A stretch of DNA of 64,000 bases from Achromobacter ruhlandii (GTDB taxonomy: Bacteria > Pseudomonadota > Gammaproteobacteria > Burkholderiales > Burkholderiaceae_B). Positions 37,900-51,100 of the stretch are shown here, in pieces (the stretch's first letter is position 1; every line of letters begins with the position of its first letter). Location: assembly GCF_902859695.1 (NCBI RefSeq), contig NZ_CADIJL010000001.1:124001-188000 (forward strand), in the 5' to 3' direction. The translations under genes and the position numbers were made by a program. The notes under the pieces are model-generated. The model did not search any database, was not told where the DNA came from, and saw only the letters and a program-made list of their open reading frames with translations.

Positions 37900-37920
37900 G
37901 CCGCCAGGCAGAGGCAGGAT

Positions 37921-38409
37921 ATGGAAGCGATCAAAGATTTCTTCGGCAGCTTGATGCTGGCCGAACTGCTCAAGGGCATGCGCCTGACGGGCAAGTATTT
38001 CTTCAAGCGCAAGGTCACCTTGCGCTACCCGCAGGAAAAGACGCCGACCTCGGCGCGATTCCGCGGCCTGCACGCGCTGCGCCGCTACCCCAATGGGGAA
38101 GAGCGCTGCATCGCGTGCAAACTGTGTGAAGCCGTGTGCCCCGCGCTGGCCATCACCATCGAGTCGGACCAGCGTGACGACGGCACCCGCCGCACCACGC
38201 GCTACGACATCGACCTGACCAAGTGCATTTTCTGCGGCTTCTGTGAGGAAAGCTGCCCCGTGGACTCGATCGTGGAAACGCACATCCACGAATACCACGG
38301 CGAAAAGCGCGGCGACCTGTATTTCACCAAAGACATGCTGCTCGCCGTGGGCGACCGCTACGAAGCCGAAATCGCCCGCCGCCGGGCCGAAGACGCTCCC
38401 TACCGTTGA
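37921..38409 (+). CDS. nuoI: NADH:quinone oxidoreductase subunit I
   Basis: Two-[4Fe-4S] ferredoxin-like subunit (TYKY homologue) of 162 residues holding clusters N6a and N6b. Ligand sets [12 protein letters not shown] and [12 protein letters not shown] are complete. The N-terminal amphipathic helix ([20 protein letters not shown]) attaches it to the membrane arm. Confidence 0.97.
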   Translation: MEAIKDFFGSLMLAELLKGMRLTGKYFFKRKVTLRYPQEKTPTSARFRGLHALRRYPNGEERCIACKLCEAVCPALAITIESDQRDDGTRRTTRYDIDLTKCIFCGFCEESCPVDSIVETHIHEYHGEKRGDLYFTKDMLLAVGDRYEAEIARRRAEDAPYR

Positions 38410-38426
38410 GCCCAGGGTCCTGATCC

Positions 38427-39068
38427 ATGACTTTTACCACTGTCCTGTTTTACATACTGGCCGCCGTGCTGGTGATCGCGGCGTTCCGCGTGATCACCGC
38501 GCGCAGCCCTGTCACCGCCGTCCTGCACCTGATCCTGGCGTTCGCCAACGCGGCCATGCTGTGGATGCTGCTGGGCGCCGAGTTCCTCGCGCTGCTGCTG
38601 GTGCTGGTGTACGTGGGCGCCGTGATGGTGCTGTTCCTGTTTGTCGTCATGATGCTGGACATCCGCATGGATGCGCTGCGCCAGGGCATGAAGACCTACC
38701 TGCCGCTGGGCCTGGTGATCGGCCTGGTGATGGTGCTGGAAATGGCCTTCGTGCTGGGGTCGACCTGGTACGGCTCGGGCCCGCAAGCCCCGGTCGCCGG
38801 CGACTACAACAACGCCCGCGCGCTCGGTGAAGCGATGTACACGCACTACATCTACGCCATCGAAGTCGGCGCCGCGCTGCTGCTGGTCGGCATGGTCGCC
38901 GCCATCGCGCTTACCCTGCGCCGCCGCCGCGACGTGAAGTACAACGACCCGGTCGCCGCGGTTCGCGTGCGCGCCAAGGACCGCTTCCGCATGGTGAGCA
39001 TGCCCGCCCAGAGCGAGCGCGCCCAGGCCCAGAACGGCACCGCCGCGCCCCAAGGAGAAAAACAATGA
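38427..39068 (+). CDS. nuoJ: NADH:quinone oxidoreductase subunit J
   Basis: Membrane subunit of 213 residues with five predicted helices, including [28 protein letters not shown] with the pi-bulge region. A charged C-terminal tail of about 45 residues is longer than in E. coli. It overlaps nuoK by ATGA. Confidence 0.96.
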   Translation: MTFTTVLFYILAAVLVIAAFRVITARSPVTAVLHLILAFANAAMLWMLLGAEFLALLLVLVYVGAVMVLFLFVVMMLDIRMDALRQGMKTYLPLGLVIGLVMVLEMAFVLGSTWYGSGPQAPVAGDYNNARALGEAMYTHYIYAIEVGAALLLVGMVAAIALTLRRRRDVKYNDPVAAVRVRAKDRFRMVSMPAQSERAQAQNGTAAPQGEKQ

Positions 39069-39373
39069 CGCTGACGCTGGCCCATTATCTGATCCTGGGG
39101 GCGATCCTGTTCGCCATCGGGATCTTCGGCATCTTCCTGAACCGCCGCAACCTGATCATTCTGCTGATGTCCATCGAGCTGGTGCTCCTGGCCGTCAACA
39201 TGAACTTCGTGGCGTTCTCCAGCTGGTTCGGCGACACCGCCGGCCAGGTGTTCGTGTTCTTCATCCTGACCGTGGCCGCCGCTGAAGCGGCGATCGGCCT
39301 GGCCATCCTGGTGCTGCTGTTCCGCAACCTGAACACGATCAACGTTGACGAACTCGATCGCCTGAAGGGCTGA
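39065..39373 (+). CDS. nuoK: NADH:quinone oxidoreductase subunit K
   Basis: Membrane subunit of 102 residues with three helices and the conserved glutamates in [17 protein letters not shown] and [13 protein letters not shown] that take part in proton transfer. Four-base overlap with nuoJ. Confidence 0.97.
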   Translation: MTLTLAHYLILGAILFAIGIFGIFLNRRNLIILLMSIELVLLAVNMNFVAFSSWFGDTAGQVFVFFILTVAAAEAAIGLAILVLLFRNLNTINVDELDRLKG

Positions 39374-39390
39374 CGGGGTATTGGAAGAAA

Positions 39391-41429
<2,039 letters not shown>

Positions 41430-41433
<4 letters not shown>

Positions 41434-42932
41434 TGGCAAGCGAGATGGCATCCAACACTTTCCCCTGGCTTACGCTTGCGATCTTTGTCCCGATCGTATT
41501 CGGCCTGCTGGTGCTGGCGGTGGGCCGTGACGACCGTCCCGGCCTGACGCGCGGCCTGTCGCTGATCGGCTCGATCGCCGGCTTCCTCGTCACGATCCCG
41601 CTGTACACCGGGTTCGACTCCAAGACGGCTGCCATGCAGTTCGTCGAGAAGACCTCCTGGATCGAAGCCTTCAACGTCAACTACCACCTGGGCGTGGACG
41701 GCATTTCGCTGTGGTTCGTGCTCCTGACCGCGTTCATCACCATCATCGTGGTGCTGGCCGGCTGGGAAGTCATCACCAGCCGCGTGTCCCAGTACATGGC
41801 CGCCTTCCTGATCCTGTCGGGTCTGATGGTGGGCGTGTTCTGCGCGCTGGACGGCATGCTGTTCTACGTGTTCTTCGAAGCCACGCTGATCCCGATGTAC
41901 ATCATCATCGGCGTCTGGGGCGGACCGAACCGGGTGTACGCGGCCTTCAAGTTCTTCCTCTACACCCTGATGGGCTCGCTGCTGACGCTGGTGGCCTTCG
42001 TCTACCTGTGGAACGCCTCGGGCGGTTCGTTCGACATCCTGACCTGGCAGCAGACCAAGCTGGGCTACACCCCGCAGATCCTGATCTTCGTGGCGCTGCT
42101 GGCGGCCTTCGCCGTCAAGGTGCCGATGTGGCCGGTGCACACCTGGCTGCCGGACGCCCACGTCGAGGCACCCACGGGCGGCTCCATCGTGCTGGCCGCG
42201 ATCATGCTGAAGCTGGGCGCTTACGGTTTCCTGCGCTTCTCGCTGCCGATCGCGCCCGACGCCTCGCACAGCCTGGCCGGCCTGATGATCACGCTGTCGC
42301 TGATCGCCGTGATCTACATCGGCCTGGTGGCGATCGTGCAGGACGACATGAAGAAGCTGGTGGCCTATTCGTCGGTCGCCCACATGGGCTTCGTCACCCT
42401 GGGTTTCTTCATCTTCAACACGGCCGGCGTCGAAGGCGCCATCGTGCAGATGATCTCCCACGGCTTCGTCTCGGGCGCCATGTTCATGTGTATCGGCGTG
42501 CTTTACGACCGCATGCACTCGCGCCGCATCGCCGACTACGGCGGCGTGGTCAACGTGATGCCGCGCTTCGCCACGTTCTTCATCCTGTTCTCGATGGCCA
42601 ATAGCGGCCTGCCGGCCACCAGCGGTTTCGTCGGCGAGTTCATGGTGATCATGGGCGCGGTCGAGCACAACTTCTGGATCGGCCTGCTGGCGGCCACCGC
42701 GCTGATCCTGGGCGCTTCGTATTCGCTGTGGATGGTCAAGCGCGTGGTCCTGGGCGATATCGCCAATGATCATGTGCGCGAGCTGACCGATATCAACCGC
42801 CGCGAATTCGTGATTCTTGGCGTGATGGCGATCGCCGTGCTGTACATGGGGATCTATCCCAAGCCCTTCACCGACGTGATGCACGTGTCGGTCGAGGCCC
42901 TGCTGCAACACGTTGCCGTCTCGAAACTGTAA
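41430..42932 (+). CDS. nuoM: NADH:quinone oxidoreductase subunit M
   Basis: Antiporter-like subunit, about 500 residues from the ATG at 41430. That codon overlaps the nuoL stop (ATGA); alternatives are ATG at 41433 and at 41445 (MASNTFPWLTL), and the last is also plausible because no Shine-Dalgarno precedes the first. Core signature KVPMWPVHTWLPDAHVEAPTGGSIVLAAIMLKLGAYG and the pump lysines/glutamate are intact. Confidence 0.95.
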
Positions 42933-42941
42933 GACAAGACA

Positions 42942-44426
42942 ATGATGCAATCCCAAATCGATTTCGCCCTGGCGACACCGGAAATCCTCCTGCTGGTTTT
43001 CGGCCTGGCTATCCTGCTCGTCGACGCGGTCAGCAATCACCCCGAGCGCAAGCCGACGTTCCTGCTGACCATGCTGGCGCTGGGCGTGCTGACCGTGGTG
43101 TCGGCGCTGCAGTGGAAGAACGGCGTCACGGGTTCGACCTTCAACGGCCTGTACGTCACCGACGAGCTGTCGCACCTGCTCAAGATCGCCTCGTACATCG
43201 CGGTGGCGGTGACGCTGGTCTACGGCCGCGTCTACGCCCAGCTGCGCGACATGATGCGCGGCGGCGAACTGTACGTGCTGACGCTGTTCGCCCTGCTGGG
43301 CCAGATGGTGATGATCTCGTCGGGCAACCTGATCTCGATCTACCTGGGCCTGGAGCTGATGTCGCTGGCGCTGTACGCGCTGATCGCGCTGCGTCGCGAC
43401 AACGTCGTCGCCACCGAAGCCGCCATGAAGTACTTCGTGCTGGGCGCGCTGGCCTCGGGCTTCCTGCTGTACGGCATGTCGATGGTCTACGGCGCCACCG
43501 GTCACCTGGACCTGGCCGAAGTCTCCAAGGTCATCGCCGCCGGCAAGGCCGAGAAGCTGGCCCTGGTGTTCGGCATCGTGTTCCTGGTTTCGGGCCTGGC
43601 GTTCAAGCTCGGCGCCGTGCCGTTCCACATGTGGGTGCCGGACGTCTACCAGGGTTCGCCGACCGCGGTCACGCTGATCCTGGGCGGCGCGCCCAAGCTG
43701 GCGGCCTTCGCCATCACGCTGCGCCTGCTGGTCGACGGCCTGCACGGCCTGGCGGCCGACTGGCAGCCGATGCTGATGATCCTGGCGGTGCTGTCGCTGG
43801 CCATCGGCAACCTGACCGCCATCGCGCAGACCAACTTCAAGCGCATGCTGGCCTACTCGACCATCTCGCACATGGGCTTCGTGCTGCTGGGCCTGATGTC
43901 GGGCTCGGTGGTCGGCAAACCGGAACTGGCCTCGTCCGCCTACGGCGCGTCGCTGTTCTACATGCTGACCTACGTGCTGACCACGCTGGCCAGCTTCGGC
44001 ATCGTGCTGCTGCTGTCGCGCCAGGGTTTCGAGTGCGAGCACATCGACGACCTGAAGGGCCTGAACCGCCGCAGTCCGTGGCATGCCGCCATCGTGCTGC
44101 TGCTGATGTTCTCGCTGGCCGGCATCCCGCCGCTGGTGGGCTTCTACGCCAAGCTGGCGGTGCTGCAGGCGCTGGTCAGCGCCGGCCACGTCACGCTGGC
44201 GGTGGTCGCGGTGGTGTTCTCGCTGATCGGCGCGTTCTACTACCTGCGCGTGGTCAAGGTCGTGTACTTCGACGAGCCGGCGGCCGATGCCGCGCCGATG
44301 GCGGCCACCTGCGGCCAGCGCGGCGTGCTGTCGGTCAACGGCCTGCTGATCCTGGTGCTGGGCCTGTTGCCGGGCGGCCTGATGGCCCTGTGCGTGCAGG
44401 CCATCCGCAGCTCGCTCAGCCTGTAA
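42942..44426 (+). CDS. nuoN: NADH:quinone oxidoreductase subunit N
   Basis: Third antiporter-like subunit, 494 residues, closing the complex I set. Marks are [58 protein letters not shown] and a C-terminal helix bundle. Two adjacent ATG codons are possible starts (42942, 42945). Confidence 0.96.
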   Translation: MMQSQIDFALATPEILLLVFGLAILLVDAVSNHPERKPTFLLTMLALGVLTVVSALQWKNGVTGSTFNGLYVTDELSHLLKIASYIAVAVTLVYGRVYAQLRDMMRGGELYVLTLFALLGQMVMISSGNLISIYLGLELMSLALYALIALRRDNVVATEAAMKYFVLGALASGFLLYGMSMVYGATGHLDLAEVSKVIAAGKAEKLALVFGIVFLVSGLAFKLGAVPFHMWVPDVYQGSPTAVTLILGGAPKLAAFAITLRLLVDGLHGLAADWQPMLMILAVLSLAIGNLTAIAQTNFKRMLAYSTISHMGFVLLGLMSGSVVGKPELASSAYGASLFYMLTYVLTTLASFGIVLLLSRQGFECEHIDDLKGLNRRSPWHAAIVLLLMFSLAGIPPLVGFYAKLAVLQALVSAGHVTLAVVAVVFSLIGAFYYLRVVKVVYFDEPAADAAPMAATCGQRGVLSVNGLLILVLGLLPGGLMALCVQAIRSSLSL

Positions 44427-44438
44427 GCGAAGCGGGCC

Positions 44439-44768
44439 ATGAACCAGACCCTGGCGGTATGGCTCCTGATCGCGCTGGCCCTGGTCAGCGCGAACCTGCC
44501 CTTCCTGACGGAGCGCGTGTTCGCCGTGCTGCCGTGGAAGCAGGGTGGGGCCGAAGCCGTCAAGCCGTTCTGGATGCGCCTGGTCGAAGTGCTGGTGTTC
44601 TACCTGATCGTGGGCGCCCTGGGCTTCACGTTCGAGTCCGCGCTGGGCAACCGCTTCGCGCAGACCTGGGAGTTTTACGCCATCACCTTGAGCCTGTACC
44701 TGGTGCTGGCCTATCCCGGTTTCGTGTACCGCTATCTGTTCAAGCGGCATCCCCGCCTGCGGACCTGA
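44439..44768 (+). CDS. DUF2818 family membrane protein at the end of the nuo operon
   Basis: Small membrane protein of 109 residues with three predicted helices (about 4-22, 47-66 and 80-97) and a basic C-terminus KRHPRLRT. It matches the DUF2818 family, which as far as I recall is found mainly right after nuoN in Betaproteobacteria. It starts 12 bases after nuoN and precedes the operon terminator, so it is co-transcribed with complex I. No function is established; an accessory or assembly role is inference from linkage. Confidence 0.85.
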   Translation: MNQTLAVWLLIALALVSANLPFLTERVFAVLPWKQGGAEAVKPFWMRLVEVLVFYLIVGALGFTFESALGNRFAQTWEFYAITLSLYLVLAYPGFVYRYLFKRHPRLRT

Positions 44769-44791
44769 ACCGGCCGCCCCACGCACCGCAT

Positions 44792-44814
44792 AAACGCCCC
44801 GCAAGGGGCGTTTT
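44792..44814 (+). terminator. Rho-independent terminator of the nuo operon
   Basis: AAACGCCCC / GGGGCGTTT stem with a GCAA loop followed by TTTT, 24 bases after the DUF2818 stop. Confidence 0.92.
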
Positions 44815-44959
44815 GTTTTGAGGCCGTGTCATCGCCGATTGCGGATTCTGTGGTCAAACGCCATCAAGTCACGGCATCGTTGCGTTATCGCGTCCGATTT
44901 CACCCGCGTGGCCGAACCCGATCAACTTTCACGTACAGAATCGCAGGCTGTCATAAACA

Positions 44960-44976
44960 GGAATGGTTTCCATTCC
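44960..44976. promoter_or_regulatory. Perfect palindrome in the siderophore-receptor leader
   Basis: GGAATGGTTTCCATTCC has seven-base perfect arms around TTT and lies five bases before the AGGAGAG ribosome-binding site. It shares the AATG...CATT frame of Fur boxes (nine of thirteen central positions), but could equally be an RNA hairpin affecting translation. Confidence 0.4.
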
Positions 44977-44995
44977 CGTCCAGGAGAGCCTCATC

Positions 44996-47212
44996 TTGAA
45001 ACTCGAAGATTCGTACGCGCTGAATTCATTGGCCGGATCGCTGGCCGCCGCGGTGGCGGTGCCCGCGCTGTTCATCAGTCCTTATGCAATGGCGCAATCG
45101 GGTGCCGGCCACGTTCCGCAGCTGGCGCCGGTGCAGGTGGAAGGCGAAAGCTCGCCCTACCAGCCCGACAGCGTCCAGTCTTCCAAGATGACCGCGCCGC
45201 TGCTGGACACGCCGCGTTCGGTGCAGGTGGTGCCCAAGCAGGTCATGTCCGACCAGTCCGCGACATCGTTGCAGGATGTGCTGCAGAATTCGCCGGGCAT
45301 CACCTTCGCCGCAGGCGAGGGCGGACGCGCTGGCGGCGACCTGCCCATCATTCGCGGCCAGAACGCCGCCAGCAGCCTGTTCCTGGATGGCGTGCGCGAC
45401 GTCAGCATGCAGGCGCGCGATACCTTCAACCTGGAGCAGGTGGAGATCATCAAGGGCCCGGATTCCGTCTACGCCGGCCGTGGCGGCGCGGGCGGCAGCA
45501 TCAATCTCGTCAGCAAGGCGCCCAAGGCCAAGGATGCGATCGAGGCCACTGGCCAGATCGGCACCGATCACAACTATCGCGGCACCCTGGACAGCAACTG
45601 GCGGCTGGGCGAAAAATCGGCGTTTCGCCTGAATGTCATGGGCGCCAAGGGCGACGTGCCGGGCCGCGACAAAGCGGTGAACTTCGAGCGCTGGGGCGTG
45701 GCACCGTCGCTGACGCTGGGCATGGGCACGCCGACCCGCATCACGCTGAGCTACTACCACTATCAGAACGACAGCATGCCGGACTACTCCATTCCCTACG
45801 ACCCGCAGTCGGGTCTGCCGGCCACGGAGACGCTTGGTGTCAGTCGTCACAACTTCTACGGACTCGCCGGCCGCGATTACATGAAGACGCGCGATGGCAC
45901 GGCCACCGTCGACTTCCAGCATGATTTCTCCGACAGCCTCAAGCTGCGCAACGTGGCGCGGTATGGCCGGGAAACCGCCGATTACCTCGCCACCCAACCC
46001 GACCTCACGCTCGCGAACCTGCCCGCCGGGATCGTCAACCGGCCGGCCTACGGCCGCTACTACACCACCCACGCATTCGCGAATCAGACCGACCTGAGCG
46101 GCGAATTCCTGACGGGGGTTGTCAAGCATGGGTTCGACCTTGGCTTCGAATACACCAGTGTCAAGCAGACCATGGCCTATACCAACGACCAGGTGCTGGC
46201 CTCCGATGGCGTGACCAAGTGCCCGGCCGATCTGACGCGGACGTCGCTGTACGACCCCGATCCGAACGTGGCCTATCCCTGCCGCACCGTCCTCAGTTGG
46301 CCGGCGCCCTATGCCACGGACACCCTGGCGCTGTACGGCTTCGATACGCTCAAATTCAGCGAGCAATGGCAGGCCAGTGTCGGCCTGCGCTGGGACAACT
46401 ATCGCACCAGCGGCCATGACCGAAAGGAGAACAGCTACAGCCGCTCCGACAACCTGTTGAACTACCAGTTGGGCGTGGCTTACAAGCCCGTGCCGCAAGG
46501 CACGATCTACGCCTCCTTTGGCACTTCGTCGACGCCCTCCGCGGCCTCGGGTGCCACAGCATCCGACATCCTGCGGAAAAGCTCCGATGAGGAGGCGGCG
46601 CCGGAACAGAGCCGCTCGGTCGAGGCGGGCGTCAAATGGCTGGTGTTCGATGAGCGCCTGACGCTCTCCGGCGCGGTTTTCCAGGACACCCGAAAGCACA
46701 CCAACATCGAGGTGATGCCCAACGAATACGAGCAGGCGGGCGAAACGCGCGTGCGCGGGCTCGAACTGGGCTTCTCCGGCGCCATCACACCCGCCTGGAA
46801 CGTTTATGGCGGCTACACCTTCCTGAACAGCAAGCTCATCCGCGGCGGGCGCAAGGATAGCGGCTCCGAGGGCCAGGTCTTGCCGAACACGCCGCGCAAC
46901 GCATTCAGCCTGTGGTCTTCCTACAAGGTGCTGCCTGCTCTGACGCTGGGCGGTGGCGCCTACTATGTCAGCAAGGTCTATGGCAACACGGATGCGGGCG
47001 TCGATGCCAGCGGTGCGCCCAAGGCGCGCTGGGTGCCTTCGTATTGGCGCTTCGACGCGATGGCCAAATATAAATTCAGCCCGCGTCTTTCACTACAGCT
47101 GAACGTGCTGAACGTGTTTGACACGACCTACTACACCCGGGCCAGGCCGAAGAACCACGCCGCGCTCGGCACGGGCAGGGCAGCGCTGCTGTCAGTGAGA
47201 ATGCGCTACTGA
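44996..47212 (+). CDS. TonB-dependent siderophore receptor (catecholate type, BfrD-like)
   Basis: Outer-membrane iron-siderophore receptor of about 738 residues. I chose the TTG at 44996 because AGGAGAG lies seven bases upstream and it gives a clean signal sequence (MKLEDSYALNSLAGSLAAAVAVPALFISPYAMAQ); the in-frame ATG at 44963 has no spaced ribosome-binding site. A plug domain follows (DTPRSVQVVPKQVMSDQSATSLQDVLQNSPGI and the RGQN and GPDSVYAGRGGAGGSINLVSK elements), then a 22-strand barrel ending LLSVRMRY with a terminal aromatic. In B. pertussis, bfrD occupies a comparable site after the nuo operon, from memory. Iron (Fur) control is expected. Confidence 0.9.
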   Translation: MKLEDSYALNSLAGSLAAAVAVPALFISPYAMAQSGAGHVPQLAPVQVEGESSPYQPDSVQSSKMTAPLLDTPRSVQVVPKQVMSDQSATSLQDVLQNSPGITFAAGEGGRAGGDLPIIRGQNAASSLFLDGVRDVSMQARDTFNLEQVEIIKGPDSVYAGRGGAGGSINLVSKAPKAKDAIEATGQIGTDHNYRGTLDSNWRLGEKSAFRLNVMGAKGDVPGRDKAVNFERWGVAPSLTLGMGTPTRITLSYYHYQNDSMPDYSIPYDPQSGLPATETLGVSRHNFYGLAGRDYMKTRDGTATVDFQHDFSDSLKLRNVARYGRETADYLATQPDLTLANLPAGIVNRPAYGRYYTTHAFANQTDLSGEFLTGVVKHGFDLGFEYTSVKQTMAYTNDQVLASDGVTKCPADLTRTSLYDPDPNVAYPCRTVLSWPAPYATDTLALYGFDTLKFSEQWQASVGLRWDNYRTSGHDRKENSYSRSDNLLNYQLGVAYKPVPQGTIYASFGTSSTPSAASGATASDILRKSSDEEAAPEQSRSVEAGVKWLVFDERLTLSGAVFQDTRKHTNIEVMPNEYEQAGETRVRGLELGFSGAITPAWNVYGGYTFLNSKLIRGGRKDSGSEGQVLPNTPRNAFSLWSSYKVLPALTLGGGAYYVSKVYGNTDAGVDASGAPKARWVPSYWRFDAMAKYKFSPRLSLQLNVLNVFDTTYYTRARPKNHAALGTGRAALLSVRMRY

Positions 47213-47228
47213 TCGACGCTGGCAGACA

Positions 47229-47255
47229 GGAAAGCCACCTTCGCGGTGGCTTTCC
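47229..47255. terminator. Hairpin between convergent receptor gene and serB, likely bidirectional terminator
   Basis: GGAAAGCCACC pairs with GGTGGCTTTCC across a five-base loop. The stem carries A/T runs on both flanks but the downstream T tail is short. It lies between two converging genes. Confidence 0.65.
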
Positions 47256-47278
47256 CGGGTGGCGCGGCTGTGCGGCGA

Positions 47279-48136
47279 TCAGCCTTCGAACCAGTTCAGC
47301 ACGCCGTCCAGGCCCGAGACGTTCAGCGCGTAGCGCGTCTGCTGCCGCACCAGCGGCTTGGCGTGGTACGCCACCGGAAAGCCGGCGGCGCCCAGCATCT
47401 TCAGGTCGTTGGCGCCGTCGCCCATGGCGATGACCTGCTCCTTGGTCGCGCCGTGGGTGCGGGCGAACTCGCGCAGGTAGACGGCCTTGGCGTCGGCGTC
47501 CAGGATGTCGCCCAGCACGCGGCCGGTCAGCACGCCGTTGTCGATCTCCAGCGTGTTGGCGTGGGCGCTGTCCAGCCGCAGGCGCTCGCGCAGGCGGTCG
47601 GTGAAGAAGGTGAAGCCGCCCGACACCAGCAGCACCTTGATGCCGGCCGCCTGGGCGGTGGTGATCAACCGTTCGGCGCCCGGGTTCAGGCGCAGCTTCT
47701 CGGTGTAGACCTGTTCCAGGGCTTCGGCCGGCACGTCCTTGAGCAGCGCCACGCGGCGGCGCAGGCTTTCAGCGAAGTCCTTGATCTCGCCGCGCATCGC
47801 GGCCTCGGTGATCTCCGAGACCTTGTCCTTGACGCCGGCCACGCCGGCGATCTCGTCGATGCACTCGATGTTGATGAGCGTCGAGTCCATGTCCATCGCC
47901 AGCACCTTGCAGTGCGACAGCTTCAGGCCGGCGGGCACGAAGGCGGTGTCGACGCCATGGCGTTCGGCCCAGGCCACCACGTCGGCTCGGGTGGCATCGT
48001 CGTGCTGCACGTCAAGCAGACGGGCCGCGGTGGCGCTGATGCGGGCCACGCCCTGCGCCTGCGCGAGCGCGGCGATCTGTTCGGCGTGTTCGACCGTCAG
48101 GCCGGGGGATTGGACGACGAGGTGATGGATAGTCAT
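47279..48136 (-). CDS. serB: Phosphoserine phosphatase
   Basis: HAD-superfamily enzyme of 285 residues that makes L-serine from phosphoserine. Motif I is D82-M-D84-S-T (AMDMDSTLINIECIDEIAG), motif II is VSGGF in LLVSGGFTFFTDRL, and motif III is AMGDGANDLKML. An N-terminal ACT-like segment (residues 1-70) is present, as in E. coli SerB. It is downstream of mfd, 23 bases away, on the same strand. Confidence 0.95.
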   Translation of the reverse strand: MTIHHLVVQSPGLTVEHAEQIAALAQAQGVARISATAARLLDVQHDDATRADVVAWAERHGVDTAFVPAGLKLSHCKVLAMDMDSTLINIECIDEIAGVAGVKDKVSEITEAAMRGEIKDFAESLRRRVALLKDVPAEALEQVYTEKLRLNPGAERLITTAQAAGIKVLLVSGGFTFFTDRLRERLRLDSAHANTLEIDNGVLTGRVLGDILDADAKAVYLREFARTHGATKEQVIAMGDGANDLKMLGAAGFPVAYHAKPLVRQQTRYALNVSGLDGVLNWFEG

Positions 48137-48159
48137 AAAAATGCGAAGGTCGGGGCGGG

Positions 48160-51100
48160 TTACTTCAAGGCGCGCAGCACGGCGCGCACGGCGTCGGCGC
48201 GGGCCGGGATCTGCGCGGCCTTGATCTCAACCCGCAATTTATCCTGTCCTGCGAGTTTGATGTGGCGTTGCCGCTGCACCAGTTCGATGATTTTGGCCGG
48301 ATCGACGCTGGTCTTGGGGCCGAACTGCAGCAGCGCCTGGGTTTCGCTGGCGTCGATCTTGACGATGCCCAGCGGTTGCGCGGCCAGGCGCAGGCGGTGC
48401 GTGGTCAGCAGCGTCTGCGCCGCCTCGGGCAGCTTGCCGAAGCGGTCGATCAGTTCTTCCTGGATCTGGATCAGGTCGTCCTCGTCGGCGGCGTGGGCCA
48501 GGCGCTTGTAGACGCTCAGGCGCGCATGCACGTCGGCGCAGTAGTCGGACGGCAGCAGCGCCGGCGCATGCAGGTTGACCTCGCAGGCCAGGTTGAAGGG
48601 GGCGTCCAGGTCCGGCTCCTCGCCGGCGCGCAGGGCGCGCACCGCTTCGTTCAGCATCTCGTTGTACATCGAGAAGCCGACTTCCTGGATATTGCCGGAC
48701 TGCGAATCGCCCAGCACTTCGCCGGTGCCGCGGATCTCCAGGTCGTGCATGGCCAGGTAGAAGCCCGATCCCAGTTCCTCCATGGCCTGGATCGCCTCCA
48801 GCCGCTTCTTGGCGTTGCTGGTGATGGCGTCCTCGCCCGGCGTCAGCAGGTAGGCGTAGGCCTGGTGGTGCGAGCGACCGACGCGGCCGCGCAGCTGGTG
48901 CAGCTGCGCCAGGCCGAAGCGGTCGGCGCGGTGGATCACGATGGTGTTGGCGCTGGGCACGTCGATGCCGGTTTCGATGATGGTGGTGCACAACAGCACG
49001 TTGTAGCGCTGCTGGTAGAAGCCCTTCATCACCTGTTCCAGGTCGCGCTCGGGCATCTGGCCGTGGGCCACCGCGATGCGGGCCTCGGGCACCAGCTCTT
49101 CGAGACGGGCGCGGCGGTTGTGGATGGTCTCGACCTCGTTGTGCAGGAAGTAGCACTGGCCGCCGCGCTTGAGCTCGCGCAGCAGCGCCTCGCGCAGCGT
49201 GCTGCCGTCCTCGCGCCGCACGAAGGTCTTGATCGCCAGGCGCTTTTGCGGCGCGGTGGCGATGACCGAGAAATCGCGGATGCCTTCGAGCGACATGCCG
49301 AGCGTGCGCGGGATCGGCGTGGCGGTCAGGGTCAGCACGTCGACCTCGGCGCGCAGCGCCTTGAGCGCCTCCTTCTGGCGCACGCCGAAGCGGTGTTCCT
49401 CATCGATGATGACCAGCCCGAGGCGCTTGAACTTCACGTCCTTGGACAGGATCTTGTGGGTGCCGATGACGATGTCGACGCGGCCGTCGTTGATGCCCTC
49501 GATGGCCGCGGACACTTCCTTGGCCGAGCGGAAACGCGACAGTTCCACCACCCGCACCGGCCAGTCGGCGAAGCGGTCGGAGAAGGTCTGGGCGTGCTGT
49601 TCGGCCAGCAGCGTGGTGGGGCAGAGCAGGGCGACCTGCTTGCCGTTGGCCACGGCCAGGAACGCGGCGCGCAGCGCCACCTCGGTCTTGCCGAAGCCGA
49701 CGTCGCCGCACACCAGGCGGTCCATCGGCCGGCCCGAGGTCATGTCGGCGATCACGGCCTCGATGGCGGCGGCCTGATCGGCGGTTTCCTCGAAACCGAA
49801 GCCCTCGGCGAAGGCCTGGTAGTCGTTGAGCGGCAGGTTGAAGGCGAAGCCCTCGCGCGCGGCGCGCTGGGCATACAGCGCCAGCAGTTCGGCGGCGGTG
49901 TCGCGCACCTGCTTGGCGGCCTTGCGGCGCGCCTTGTCCCACTGGCCCGAGCCGAGCTGGTGCAGCGGCGCGGCTTCCGGATCGGCGCCGCTGTAGCGGG
50001 CGATCACGTGCAGTTGCGACACCGGCACGTACAGCGTGCTGCCGTTGGCGTATTCGAGATGCAGGAACTCCATCTCGCCTTCGCCCATGTCCATGTTGAC
50101 CAGGCCGTGGTAGCGGCCGATGCCGTGCTGCGCGTGCACCACGGGGTCGCCGGCGCGCAGTTCGGACAGGTCGCGCACCATCGCTTCGACGTTGCTGGCG
50201 CGTTCCTGGTCGCGCTTGCCGCGCCGGCCGGTGCTGGCCAGCCCCGGATAGAGGTCGTTCTCGGTCAGGAAGGCCAGGTTGGCCTGCGGCAACTCGAAGC
50301 CGGTGGCCAGGGGCGCGGCGACGATGCCGAAGTGGGCGTCTGAAGCCAGGAAGGCTTCGATGCTGTCCGGCTGCGCGTCGGGGGTGACGCCGAACTCGTT
50401 CAGCATTTGCACCAGCGTCTCGCGGCGGCCGGCCGAGTCGGCGCACAGCAGCACACGGCCTTGCGGCTTGCCGATATGCGTGCGCAACTTGGCGATCGGG
50501 TCTTCGGCGCGGCGCGCCACGCTCACGTCTGGCGCGGCGCGGAAGTCGGGATGGGGCTGGCCCGCGGCCAGCGCCAGGCGGCGGAAATCCTTCAGGCGGG
50601 CGTACAGCGTCTGCTCATCCAGGAACAGCGCCGACGGCGGCAGCACCGGACGCTCGCGGTCGCTTTTCAGGAAGCCGTAGCGGCTGCCGGTGTCCTGGTG
50701 AAAGCGCATCATGGCGTCGTCGATGTCGCCGACGGTGACGGTGATGGCGTTGTCGGCCAGGTAGTCGAACAGCGTCGCGGTCTCGTCGAAGAACAGCGGC
50801 AGGTAGTACTCGACCCCGGCGAAGGGGATGCCGTTGCCGATGTCCTTGTAGGGAAGGGCGCGCGACGGGTCGCCTTCGAACACTTCGCGGAAACGCGCGC
50901 GGAAGCGATTACGCGAATCCTCGTCCATGGGGAATTCGCGGCCCGGCAGTAGCTGAACCTCGCGCACCGGATACAGGCTGCGCTGGGTGTCAACGTCGAA
51001 GCTGCGAATGGTCTCGATCTCGTCGTCGAACAGGTCCAGCCGGTAGGGCAGCGCCGATCCCATCGGGAACAGGTCGATCAGGCCGCCGCGCAGACAGAAC

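Noticed and set aside
44963..44995. ATG start for the siderophore receptor
   Set aside because: Only AGG directly against the codon precedes it; the TTG at 44996 has AGGAGAG at proper distance and gives a better signal peptide.
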